From Halichondria panicea (Eukaryota > Porifera > Demospongiae > Suberitida > Halichondriidae): 64,000 bases of DNA. Below, piece by piece: positions 19,850 through 32,024 of the stretch (the first letter of the stretch is position 1; each line of letters starts with the position of its first letter). The stretch lies in the NCBI RefSeq assembly GCF_963675165.1, contig NC_087384.1:4085182-4149181 (forward strand), written 5' to 3'. Below the pieces are notes generated by a model. That model ran no database searches, had not been told where the DNA came from, and worked only from the letters and a program-made list of their open reading frames with translations. The translations under genes and the position numbers were made by a program.

Positions 19850-22800
19850 CTAAGAGAAAATGAATGCTCTCAAACTAAGATACAGTTTCTGCAAAAGTGA
19901 TGACACACCTACAAGGTCTCGTGCAAAGAACGGCATGGTAGAAGAGCCCAATTGATGGACATAGGTCAGCTTACACGATGGACTACTAGGAGACAGTGAG
20001 GAGTCTTCCAGAATGTAGCCAGAAGACAACACCTGCAGAAAAAGGTGATTAAAACCACCACAACATCAAAACTCCTCAGGGCGCACAAATAAATTTATGT
20101 AGTATTTAAAGCAGCGGCCACATTGAAATTGCAGGAGTAAGCGCACAATTAGAGCCAAAAATATCAGACTTTTCAGTTCTGGCGCTATTACATGAAGTGC
20201 AGTGACTTTTTACCACAATTATGTGCATGCCTCAGTTAAACCACGACAGCTGTGTGCAAATTTAGTATTCTTACGCCCTAAACCTTTTCTCCATAGCCTG
20301 CCAAGCAAATGGATAGTGTTAGACTGTTGGGCAACTTCTATACCACCCCACCCCTTGTACAAATGAGAGACCAGTATCTATAGTGAAAGTTGGCAACGAG
20401 GGCAGTTCAATTTATGCTTACTGTATTATATTACATGCAACGGACGTAGTTACACACACGTTTCATGGGGATCTGATTAATTAAATGCGTTTTGTATAAA
20501 AGCTTTACGTGTTACGGGTGATAAATCAATTGCACAAAGTAATACACTGCTTTGTAAGTCAATAAAAATGATCAGAAAGACTTACAGTGGATCTCTGATA
20601 GTTTCTCAGCGGTGGAAGGTCTTCAGTAGTGACAGAGGTGAACGCTAGCATATAAATGGTTTCTCCACTGCAGGAATAAAATCGTATTGCAACATCCCCG
20701 ATAGCTGTCAAAATGATTCATTTGCTCTCAATGTACCGCTATAACACACTTGAAAAACATTTGCTAGGCAAAAATAGGGCATCGCTCGAGAAGGACATGC
20801 ACCCATTCTGGAAAAATTATCTTCCTTACATCGCTTGTCTGTGACCAGTTATGATTTGTACAAAATATATGTACAAACGAATGACTTTATTTAACTTTTA
20901 TAATTATCTCACTTCGTATAATTATACAAGAATAATTGCCTACAATTCATGTATATAGCCTATCCCAAGGTAATATATGTATACAATCTAACGATCTTTG
21001 AAATTAAAAATACATTAGTTATACTACCGGTATAATCACTCACTTTTTCCCTTGCGTTTTTCTCTTCGATGCAAGAAGAACAAAGTCTTTTGGAAGCTCC
21101 TTTGCCTCATGTTCCAGGGTCTTGTACACAAGATGAATTACAAAGTCATCCTCACTCACTGGTTTCACAACCTTAATGTGCCTATAGTGAGATAGGCATG
21201 CTGAGATTTCTGGGTCTCAGAACAAAATGCAACAATGAATTGTTAAGTCTTTACTATACTTGTATTACATACAGCACCACCTTTGGTACTTGACAATTAA
21301 ATCAACACATGAAAGTTGAAGGTGTGTGAAAGCTCCCTACAAATTAAAGCTACATGTATAACATTTAGAAGTGCTCCAATTGGGTCAGGTATGTATACCA
21401 TAATACTAGCCTCTCCTCCCAATTGAGGGGCTAGTATGAATACATGTATAGTATGTAGTACTAAAGGTTATGGAGAATATTAAGCTGGTAATCCTGAACA
21501 TGCACACATCTCTTCCTCCTTCAATGGCAAAAATGTGTATACAGTGTCAGTCTAGCATGAAATTCCATCATTTTGGACTATGACGAGTGCATGATTGTAA
21601 CTTACTTGCAAAGGAAATCCCACTTTGATCTATTCTTAAAATTGGCTAGCTTCTCATAGACGACACTGGCTGTCACCCCACTTAGGTTGTCACTTACTTT
21701 AACAATGAGGTTCTCCTTCTCTTGAAACTTGCAGAACTCAAACTGTAGAAAACATAAGTCAACGCTATACCTACTGATAGCGATAATAATATCATTAATA
21801 GTCTTACGGTTTGTTCTGTCTGAACGATTTCCCAATAGTTGCGTACGTAGTTGGTCATAAGTTTGGAGGTGGACTTGTATATTAGATCATACTGGTTCAG
21901 GATTAGATAACATAATTATGGTAGTGACGATTCAGAGTTGCTTGTACTTACCACATTCTCAGGGTTTAGAGCAACTTCACTCTTGTCGTATTGGATCGCT
22001 TTCCTGCGTTTTATGGTGTGGTATGTTATAGTTATTGACTGGTTGACTAGTAATTATGGCTTATAACCTGCGCCCGAGGCTGAGATTGGTTATGTATTAG
22101 TTAATGTACAGTGTAGCCCTAGGGGTTTATGACAGTAAACCTCCCGACTACGAGGGCATAAGCCCGAGGGGGAGGTGTGGTTTACTGTCATAAACCCCGA
22201 GGCACTGTGCATTAATTGATATGTGTCCCATCTGATTGGCTGACTGATTGCTATGCATCAAGCTGCATGACTACCACATAGCAACACTATTCAAACAAGA
22301 AGACAACTAGGAAAAGATAGCTCGTTCACACCCGGGCTGCTGTCCACACTCAAATCCTTGTGCAGCCTGGACAGAATATGAGCAGCCAGCCCCCTCAAAG
22401 CGAACGGTACAGAGCCACTCCCCCTCTCTGTTCAATTAGTAAGCCCCTCCCTCCACTTACTGCGCAGCAACCAGCCAGAAGAAACAACACAGCTAGCTCT
22501 AGACGGTGTCTAGACCAGCTCTCTTCAGCTATGCCAGGCTAGTAGGCAAGCACTTAAAATAGCCACTCCTATAATTATTATTACTAAACTGGCTTCTTTT
22601 TATTTAAATACAGAAGCTGAACAGGCCTAGTGCAGTGCGTGCAGTACTAGTGCTAGTGAGCAAGGCTCAGCCTGAGCCCCAGCCCTCTGTCTCTATGTTT
22701 TCATTTATGACATTTTGTTTCTCATGCAAGACATTTTCATTCATCGAAAACACCATTAATTTATTTTTACTGCATATGCTTGAGGTGCCAATTTATGAGC

Positions 22801-25800
22801 CATATTTTCCCTTGTAGCCCTGAGGTGCCAATTTATGACAGTTAAACCCCACTAGACTACATAGCAAAAGTGTAGTAGGTGGGAAATATATATAATTATA
22901 TTCTGTACTGAACCAGTTTGACAGAATAATTATTAGCTAATAATTAAAGCACATGAGTACAGTTAAAATGAATAACTATATTTTGCGATGTCTTACCGGT
23001 CTAACCACAAACAGTGCCTGGCCAACGCTAGACCAGCTCTATCCTCTTCCACCTGTGTGTAAGACAATCATACATAAATGTACAATGAGACGAACAATCA
23101 ATTTCAGGCTGCTGACTGCAAGTACCAATTAACTATTACGTGTGCTCTAAGTACACACCTTGGACTCGATAACAGGCTCAGGAATAATCAAATCACCCTG
23201 ATCTGCTCTAAAGATGTAAAAAGCACTGTTAATGTGTCTTGGCTCTCCACCGACATCGTACCCCTCCACACGAACACCAACCTCAAACCTGTATTGAATA
23301 TTGACAAACATACACTGATAACACAAGGTGTGGGAGCTGGCGTTGCACAATATTTAGTGGAGTGCATGACACCATACATGTATGGTAGCACAATACTTCT
23401 AACTACCAGTATTAGAAAATATCTAATAAAAAATATCTTGAACTCACACAGTTCTTGAACTTAGTTAATAATTATTGCGATGTACATTCCTTGCCCACAC
23501 AAATTGTAAATGGACAAGCAACACCTTTTAATGAGCCATTTCCAGAGAAACCCTTAGAAACCCCCCGCCCCCCCCAAACGATGCTAAATGCAAAAACACA
23601 AGAACACAATCAATAACTAAATAGCGACCTTAATGACTCGAACAAAGGGTTATTATAAGTGTATTGAACCTCTAAGCAGCCTTATTCAACTATATGTATT
23701 TGCATGGCACAAGAAATATTTAAAAGGTCTCAATTAGTAGCTACATTATACGTCTGTTCAAGCCTGTCTGACATCCTCTGTACAGGTACATGTATATATA
23801 TTAGGACTTTTCTGCATGGAGGCGGATGGGGCAAATGGAACTTGAAGAGAGGCGAGAACAAATGAGGCACACAACCCAAGGTTCTGGAGACTTCTCAGGA
23901 AATTTTGCTTTTAAAAACGACTGGAGATTACTTCTAGAGAAGTGTTTTGTATAGCACATAATTATGTACTTGCAGGAGAAGTCATGTTGAGTGCATAAGA
24001 TTAGCTAATGCCAATCCTATATGGTTTTCAACAATCCTACATGTATTGGTACTAACAATCAAACTTTAATCAAGTAACATCATGCATGCACATCTTTTTT
24101 TTTTACATATTATAAGATACATGTACTCATATTCAGAGCAATAAGTATGCAAGGAAACACAGACCTGTTGTTGGAGAAGACTTTGTTTACTGATGACTTC
24201 AGTGACACTCTTTCACCAACATGTGAGGGCCCTCTAAAAATGACGGACTGGATTCCTTCCAACGTCACTGCGGCTCGACACAGGCGACTGAAAAAAAGGA
24301 TCTCCTATATAGTGTGACACATTGCTTATTCCAAAACTTACAGTGCTGAGATGGTAGCAATATCAGTCATCCACTCCATGATCTGCAATATGCGTAACTA
24401 ATGATTGACGGAACCTCATATAACGTTATAGGTAAGACGCTGCTCCTATGCAGTATAATAATCGCCAATTTTTGTCTGTAAATAAGGTGTACATACATGC
24501 ATGCATGTTTGATATTAGCATCAGAGAAGTACTACGTTACTGCACTACTGCACTAGCTACTGTATAGCACTACCTATTGGCAGGCATGTCCCAACAACTA
24601 CTAATACTGATAACAGAGACTGACAAAAATTACTGTATTAAATACATATACATGCACCTGTTAAAACACAAACAAAGTAATCACTATAATAATTACTACA
24701 GGCCCCAGGCCATTGATTTTTCTTTTACCAACAGATGGAAGATATCCATTGCATGGGTGATATTGATAGTGCACACGCGCTGCTGCATCACTGAATGTAA
24801 CGCTGTATCGTAAACTAGTTCAACATTTGTCTCATTTGAGGCTGTGGCTTATGCCCTTTCTTGCATTTGTCAAGAGCATGGTCTCAGTGGAGCCTCTCTG
24901 CAAAACCTAAGGCCCTAGAGAAAACCACAATTGAGTACAGTGTACCGTGTGTGTAGAAATCACAAAACCTTGCAGGATAGGGAGTCTAATTCCTACAAAC
25001 CATGTGATAAATTAATCTACGCAAATAAGTTAATGCAAGTGCATGAGCACAGTATTTTTTCCTTTTGCAAAAATTATCCCGAGGACAGCTACTTCAAGTA
25101 AATTATCTAAGTCCTGTGTCAAGCCTTAATTAATGGTGCAAGCATTTTTTGTAAACATAATTATTACAAATGGTCAAGGATTGAGCACCTAGGCAACTGA
25201 GAAAATAGTGTAGGTGTTGTAACAACCAGTAAACGTACCACCTAATAACCATAAACTATAAATACCTGTAATTTTATACCTGCCCTCCAAATGTAGTGCC
25301 ATGATGGTTGGCATGCACTGGCAATACAATCTGCACCGTGTGTACACATGTGCTTGACACTGAGATCTTTTTGATGTCCGCAGAAGAGTCCCGACGAGCT
25401 GTATAAAAGAGTAAGGGTTACATGTGCCATTGCATCCATGATTATAAATTGAGCTTACTTACTTGTAGTTATCTTAAATCTCTGAATATTTGTGAGCAAT
25501 TGTTCCAGATCCTTAGCATAAGTCACTCTGTATGAGGACAATCACTGTGACTCTACCAACAAATTAGTTTAATTCAGCCCTATACCTCTTCCTCCTTCTT
25601 TCCCCTGCCAACAAGTGCTCTTTAGTCTCCTCTTCTGTTTCTATGGCAACTGGAGGAAGTTTAACCTGCATGGAAAACACCTGATGCTATTTGGGCCTCT
25701 TACTGTATACTGCAGTAGGCCAGGACACTGCCCTAGTCATGTATCACTAAATGTACGGTACTACATGTAGCTGTATGGGTCATATACACACAAGTCATGC

Positions 25801-26551
25801 AGGTAAAAGATTAACACTCACTTTGCTTCCATCTTTGGGTCTGGCCACAAATACAAACAGAGCCTAGTTGAATTTGCAGACAATTATACTTAGCATGTTA
25901 AATGTTTCACACAATAATGACATCATTACTTACATTGCAGACGTCTTGTTGGGCACCAGTAATTGGATTCTCACTTTTCACCCTCACATCAACCTAAACA
26001 ATAATAAAGCACTCCTGATATAACATGTATACAGCACCCACCTCAAGACTGGATGTAAAGGATCTGTTTACAAGTGCTTTGAGTATCACTACATGTCCAA
26101 CACTGGAAAAACATTTCATTTGTCAAACAATGGCGTGCATGCATGCATAATTATTATTAACCTGACAGATGAATTGAAGATGATGTCATCAATCGATACA
26201 GTCACACAAGGCACTCGCGCATGTTTCTCAGCTGCACGCAAACACTATGTATTGCTACTACAATATGAATAGCGTCATTCAGTTCCCACATGTGTACATA
26301 GTAGAACTGTATAACTAGATCTATTTTCAGTGTATTGTCACTGGCTCACCAGACAAACACGCTGCGACATCCATCCACCGCAACAAGTGTCCGTGTCTCA
26401 AAAACTGCTGTTCGTGTTGGAAGCAGCAAGAGGGCATGACCCACTCATGAACCTCCACACTGGTGGGGTTGGGAAGCAACCGCTTTGTGGGGACCTTTTT
26501 GAGGGCCCAGTGTGGACCTCTGTCTTCATTCTCAGTAGACATCTGCAGCAT
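19850..26551 (-). CDS. ACOT11/12: ACOT11/ACOT12-like acyl-CoA thioesterase with START domain, 18 exons
   Basis: Hydrolyses acyl-CoA thioesters to free acid and CoA. Exons, all minus: 26350-26551, 26162-26231, 26042-26102, 25934-25993, 25822-25863, 25586-25665, 25463-25527, 25280-25398, 24342-24382, 24165-24287, 23159-23288, 22997-23052, 21952-22003, 21808-21891, 21606-21742, 21044-21181, 20586-20667, 19850-20032; 574 aa, close to human ACOT11/12. Hotdog 1 is about residues 30-165 (RWMDVAACLSG, SVGHVVILKALVNRSF). Hotdog 2 is about 195-345 ([41 protein letters not shown]). START is about 368-574 (YEKLANFKNRSKWDF, LPKDFVLLASKR). The second hotdog keeps the family NHxGxxFGGQ block, whereas the first has a diverged version. 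The start could be the next Met at 26542. The last exon reads through a GT that might be taken for a donor. Confidence 0.95.
22125..22847. repeat. Inverted-repeat element in ACOT intron
   Basis: A hairpin at 22125-22200 pairs GGTTTATGACAGTAAACCTC with GTGGTTTACTGTCATAAACC. A related end, GCCAATTTATGACAGTTAAA, appears at 22826-22847, so the 720 bp may be one element with a compound left end. It lies in the intron between exons 12 and 13. ORFs inside are not supported by homology. Confidence 0.55.
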
Positions 26552-26660
26552 GCATCTAGAATAAGATCTACCGGTACGGTATGCTTGCTCTGGTACGGTC
26601 TAGTCTCTGTCCCTCCTGGAATTGTAATGATCGGCACATAAGAAAGCTAGGTATGTAGGT

Positions 26661-26735
26661 TAGCCTCGATAAGGCCGATCCGTCTCCAATTGAACGCTAG
26701 GAATTGGAGACAGATCGGCCTGGGGGTCGAGGCTA
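26661..26735. mobile_element. 75-bp foldback MITE, TAGCCTCG ends
   Basis: Begins TAGCCTCGATAAGGCCGATC and ends GATCGGCCTGGGGGTCGAGG CTA, nearly self-complementary along its whole length around TTGAACGCTAGG. Same ends as the elements at 28810 and 52371, and the same centre as the TAGTCTCG elements at 29794 and 63068. No convincing target duplication is visible. Confidence 0.8.
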
Positions 26736-28174
26736 TAATTAGGTATGCATACATGAAAGCATTTTAAACTAGATCTATTTCTCTCTTAGATTTACTATCT
26801 ATGATTGTGCAGTGTTCCTCTCTCCTGTTGCAGTATTGTATTGATAGCTCTGTTTCGATATAGGGTCATGATGCCTCAGTCTCGTAACTCCGACCTCCAA
26901 ATTGGAAGGTAAATTTACTCGTTGACTACTTTATTTTTTATAATTTATATCCGTAGGGTACCCTTCGATACTTTGTTCCAAATGGCTACTTCATGTACAA
27001 GAGGTTCGTCTCATTATGCATAGTGCCTTGCATGCTTCTACACTTACACCAAGTTAAGTTTCTGCACATCTCCTTTTCCTCTTCCATTGTGTGCTACCAT
27101 GTATGCTTTAGAGTGATTATTCATGCATGCAATCTTCTGGATAACTTGGCTGTGATCATAGATATAGAGTGATAAGGATTGGAAACAGAAGTTACCTCGA
27201 ATTGTATCCGCGTTACGCCGGGGTTTAATCTAAGCTATGTATCTAACGTTGAGTAAAATCTAGGCCAGGCTTGCTGTCTGTAAACTTTGCGCTTCCAACT
27301 GACACTTGAGACCAGGGACACAGTACACCGATGAGCTGCACAGTCTTAGCTATAATATTAGAAGCATTCTAGGTACATAAAGATATTATAGCGTGACAGA
27401 AGAACGTTTTGTACCTCTAGTTATCTTCACAAAAGTCAAAAATCTATTCAAGGTTTTCTTTTCCACCATTAGGGGGCATGAGAATGACGTTTTAGGGGGG
27501 CTCTAAATATCTTGCAGTGATCATAATTCATGAAACATTTTGCTTTCTGTGTGTTGCGCAACCGTAACACAGATTAACATCAAAAGCTCTCTGGTGCCAT
27601 GCTGCAATTTAATTTAAAATGTCACGTGACGCTACTTCCGTTTCTAATCCCTCTCCCTCTTTAATGTATTCTGTAATGTGTTTGCTGCCACGTACCAAAG
27701 TTGTTACCACATGCAGAGCTAATTATTCTGTAAGCACTTGCAAGTAGCTGTAAGCACTGTACAGCCTCGGAAAACAGCTCCATATGTCATGAAAGTGTCT
27801 TGCATGATTATGCGATTCTCATTTCGAGGTAACGCTGCACCAAATATTTTACAGTCATGCAGTAATGTTGCCCAATGTTGCCCACTGCCCTACCATACTG
27901 ACACCACCACCCTATGGTGACACCTGTTTTGATTGCTAAGCAGTAGAGTATATAATTACAGCAAAACTCATAAAGTGGCTCCATTCTCTCCATTGAGTTT
28001 CATTGGCATGCACGGAGCTGTTCTCTGGGTCGGTGCTGAACTGATTATGGTCTACGCATGCTTACTGTTAGATGTTTAAACAAGTTTGCAAGAAGACTAG
28101 TGCTTATATTGCTTAATTGGGGCGAGCGAAGTGAGTCCCTATCTTGTCATCAACGTTGTCTGTATGCTTGTATG

Positions 28175-28330
28175 TACCGTATGGAAATTTCGTATATTTC
28201 GTATTGTAGAGCATCATACGAAAATTTCTACCGCAATACGTTCAACGTCACTATCCTGAGCTGTACAAAATATGTAATAGGACAGTTCATACGAAAATTT
28301 GCACCGACAAAAATTACCCGCTGTATGGTA
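28175..28330. mobile_element. MITE of the TACCGTATAGCGCG family
   Basis: Left end TACCGTATGGAAATTTCGTA, right end ACAAAAATTACCCGCTGTAT GGTA, with CATACGAAAATTT repeated inside. Diverged relative to the copies at 3523 and 32363. Confidence 0.6.
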
Positions 28331-28809
28331 TGTGTAAATTATGTCATGGACCAGCACCAGCCTCGTCCCCAGGCCGTTTACTTTTTCTTGTTCTTGTCTA
28401 GCTCTCAATATAAATGAGTTAGAGATGATGCATGGGAGACAGTAAAGAAGGAAATGATGGACGTTGAAGAAATAAAGTATGCAAAGTCGCGTGATCCACA
28501 TACATTTTTATGAACGTAGCCCACAATCATGACGTAGGGTATTCTCCCACGCATTAAGACACTGCTAGAAATCTACCAAGGGCAAGTCAGGAGCATATTT
28601 ACTGCATGACCAAGCTCAGTGCACAACCAGTGTGGCCACCTCTGGCAGGGTAGATTAGTAACTACCTGCTAGATGATCGATGATGATGACTAGCTATTAG
28701 CCAGTGTCTAGCAGATCTATAGCGTTTAGCATGACACAAGAAACTGAATATAGTAGAAGAATCTGCTATAGATCTAGGTAAACAAAAATTATTAAGCTAG
28801 TAAGCTAAG

Positions 28810-29395
28810 TAGCCTCGATTCAAAGCCGATTAAAATACGGCCTGGTACCTATATATTGCAGGTGTGATAGTGCGCATGCGCTTCAAATTACCCAGAATAT
28901 GGGTAATCGGACTACGAATGTAAAACCTTAGTAAGTTATAGTTCGTTTACTAAGCTATGTTCCGTAATACTTTATCTCTATGACTGAGTTTTGTGAAGCT
29001 GTGGCTTATAATTATGCCGTCTATTGCATTGGTCTAGAAGGCTTGAACTCTAGTTTTAAGGCAGAAGAGACTCTCATCTACGTCTAGGATGGTACTATAG
29101 CCGGGTTGTCTTCGCGAGTAGCAGTTTGAGGCACCATACACTTCCCATAGCCTGTACAGATCCAAGGTAAGACATCCTCACCATACAACCGTCATAGAGG
29201 TAGATGAGAGCCTTTTCTGGTTCAGACTAATGTGAAAGCCTTCTGGAACAACGCAATAGAGAGCTAAGCTGATGTACAAAGATAGAAAATTGACGAGAGA
29301 AAGAAAAGGGATTCCCCAGATTCTGGTGAAGCATGCGCACTATCACCATGCAATAGGTACCAGGCCGTATTTTAATCGGCCTGGAATCGAGGCTA
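28810..29395. mobile_element. 586-bp transposon with long inverted repeats, TAGCCTCG ends
   Basis: Ends are TAGCCTCGATTCAAAGCCGA and its complement TCGGCCTGGAATCGAGGCTA. The inverted repeat continues through TTAAAATACGGCCTGGTACC and into a GTGCGCATGCG block, giving termini of roughly 90 bp. Flanks read GTAAGCTAAG (left) and GTAAGCTATG (right), a 10-bp target duplication with one mismatch. No transposase ORF inside, so non-autonomous. Confidence 0.85.
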
Positions 29396-29634
29396 GTAAG
29401 CTATGTATAACACATTGAATTGTTTGCAAACTTCCAATTCCATAATTATGCCTGCACAAGTTTACAGTCAAAGATCGAGGTGAGAAGTCCAATATCCCAA
29501 CCTCTACCTGCCCACACTCAATTTCACCCTTTTATACCACCATTTTACCACCATTCTACCGTCATGCGACTTCACGTCCCAGGCTCTCCTTTTTCTTAAC
29601 TGTACCTCTTTATTCATACGATATTTATACCGCG

Positions 29635-29990
29635 AGGTATACGGTAGTGTATTTGTGTGTCTGTGTGTGTAGACTTTTACAGCTGCTCAAGGATCAATGA
29701 AGTGCAAGAGGCTTCTAGTCATGGATTCGTATTCGTAGATTTGCAAAATAGTGCTTCGTTCTCGAGTTATGCCTAGTTTTGCTTACTTGGAATTAGTCTC
29801 GCACCAGCCCCGATTAAAATTATCGACCTAGCGTTCAAATAGAAAACATCTGGGGCTGGCTGTGCGAGACTAACTTGGAATGCAATTGCAGCCTTTTCAG
29901 AAGAGCATGTAGCAAAACCTGTTTACCGAGTGTTGCTACTCTACTTAGTACTTAGCTCTGCACTAGAACGCTAGCTATAGGTAGCTGCAC
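29635..29990 (-). repeat. Dispersed repeat (CGGCTACGCCTC-tail family), reverse orientation
   Basis: Begins CGAGGTATACGGTAGTGT with a GT-rich run, then CAGCTGCTCAAGGATCAATG and later CTAGAACGCTAGCTAT. These are the reverse complement of blocks in the 37.4-37.65 kb copy. It is interrupted by the element at 29794-29872. Confidence 0.7.
29794..29872. mobile_element. 79-bp foldback MITE, TAGTCTCG ends, 9-bp target duplication
   Basis: Starts TAGTCTCGCACCAGCCCCGA and ends GGGGCTGGCTGTGCGAGACTA, with AGCGTTCAAATAGAAAACAT in the loop half. The flanks are ACTTGGAAT on both sides, a perfect 9-bp target-site duplication. It sits inside an older dispersed repeat. A second copy in opposite orientation is at 63068-63151. 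Confidence 0.9.
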
Positions 29991-31409
29991 ACCCTTTCAG
30001 CTCAGCCCCCCTTCCTTAAAATCCTGCCTACGCCCCTGTGGAGAGCCTGGGACCGAAGCTAGACCAGCACAATATTTGCGTTTGGGACTCATGATCCTTT
30101 ACCAACTTCTATGTGAGGTTGCAAATGCACAATAAGCTAGCTGCTACATCGACGTCAACGTCAAAGCAGTTCAGATATAATTATAAGGACTTCTGGTGTC
30201 ATACAGGTCAGGTAACAGCAGTTGGCTTGCTAGAAATTTCAAAGGCTTGTGCTTGGTTCCAGCAGGCGCTATAATAACAATAATTATGCTCATAGAGCAT
30301 TCACCCTGTGCATTGAGTATCATCGCACAGCGGCAATCAGATGTAACTTCTTACCGTAATGACATTGACATTATGGGGACTGATCGTGAATCTATAAAAA
30401 GATCAAGAAGTGTTATAGTAATTAATAGCCTACATATAATATATAGAGATATCTTAAAGCATATCTGAAATAGAAGTGTTACAGTATTGACGAAAATGCA
30501 TGTACGTATGTGCATTTTTCTCGATTGATTGAATTATGCAAAATGGTCAACAATCACAGTCATTGCTGAGCACACAACAGCTTCACCGTAATGTTATAGT
30601 CTTGTGATAATTCTGGCTGTGCACTCAGCTCACGAGACACAGGTATATTTCCAGCTTAGATCTACACATAATTATATATATGTATAATTCTAAGACGAAC
30701 AGGAGCTCCTGATATGAACCGGAACAACTCTTGTCATCAATAAACACACGCTCGCTCCACAATGTTGTACATTCTCTTAGTTACAATACTGTGGTTACAA
30801 CTGTGGTTACAGCCAAGTTACCCAGAACAAACATAGTGTAAGTACCTATCGATCAGGGAATCCGGTAACTATGTTGCTATACACTACCGTGGCAAGATTT
30901 AAGCATATTCATACCCTGTGTCAATGCTCAGAATGCTGTGCAGTCAACTATACATGCACATCGTCCATGTAACTCTGCTTGGGCCAGTAAAATTCTTAGA
31001 AACATGTGTTTTGACCATGGGGCCCTTTTATGGTAGAAATGTGGTATATAGAAACATATCCTGGATATAGAGCCTATTATTAGCAATGTGCTGGGAAGCC
31101 ATGCAGTGTTACTGACATTATTATAGAGGTATATGTACATAGATCAACTCTATAAATAGCATTCAGTTTTGACTTGCACTTTTGCATCAAGTGTAATAAT
31201 GAATGGTGCCTAACAGTCAAAGTCTAGCTATTGTGTATAGTTTATATTATAGTAGTCTATACTGTTAAAGTTAGCTTGACTAGAGGTGAGTCAATAATGT
31301 CTTTGTCTGTAATTATCTTGGTCAATTTGACACAACTCCGTTATTGCATGGGTTAATTTAGAATTTGAATGCTAGATCTACTTGCTTGATCAAAAGTATT
31401 GTCAATGTG

Positions 31410-31707
31410 TAGACTCGCCAGCCGTCACTGTTGCCCGGCCAACAGTAGACTGGTAAAACTCCGTGTAGAGACTCGTGCAACGTTTGCCACTATATTTGTG
31501 GCAACTCGAGTGGCTAGACCGCATGCGGTTACCACGATATCATTGATAGTGACGTAGCACTAGGTATCACATGCAATATCTACTGACGTCACAAAAACCG
31601 TAGTCGCTTAGAATCTTATCTGAAATGCTGACTGTGCAACACAAGTCTCTACACAGAGTTTGACTGGTCTACTGTTCGCTGTGCAACAGTGACGGCTTGC
31701 GAGTCTA
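31410..31707. mobile_element. 298-bp MITE, TAGACTCG ends
   Basis: Terminal inverted repeats pair TAGACTCGCCAGCCGTCACT with AGTGACGGCTTGCGAGTCTA, and extend imperfectly through GGCCAACAGTAGACTGGTAA and CTCCGTGTAGAGACTCGTG. Flanks are TTGTCAATGTG (left) and TTGTCAATGAG (right), an 11-bp direct repeat with one mismatch. Confidence 0.85.
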
Positions 31708-32024
31708 TTGTCAATGAGTACTGATAGATCCGTATACATACGTTATGTCGCATCGCTCTAATACTAGCACCAATAATCTTTTTCTATTCTAGTTGAGCAC
31801 CGTACCTACAGATCGTCGCTTCTCTACTAAACTACCACGCCCATTTTTAGAAAGTGTCCAAAGACTCCAAACTCGTTCTTTTGCTATGCACCGCTCTATC
31901 ATATGATAGGCTAAATCAACAAAAAAACCTATACAGTAGCGTCACGTGAAATGAGCATGTATCGCTACAAACACTTATGAATTTCAATTGATCTTACAGG
32001 TGGGACACTTATAGTGCACGGATC

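Larger units (their letters stand above)
26552..32024. other. Gene-poor, repeat-rich interval between ACOT and sacsin
   Basis: 5.5 kb between two divergent gene starts. I find no exon with recognisable homology; small ORFs (for example 30196-30468 plus and 30928-31140 minus) have no features I recognise. It holds at least five inverted-repeat transposons, listed separately. The sacsin promoter should lie near the right end; an acceptor-like CTTACAG at 31994-32000, just before the sacsin start codon, hints at an upstream non-coding exon. Confidence 0.6.

Noticed and set aside
22360-22817. Two 60-aa plus-strand ORFs
   Set aside because: They lie in an ACOT intron and within a repeat; no similarity or exon signals.
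30196-30468. 90-aa plus-strand ORF as a gene
   Set aside because: No recognised motif, low-complexity AT-rich end, flanked by transposons.
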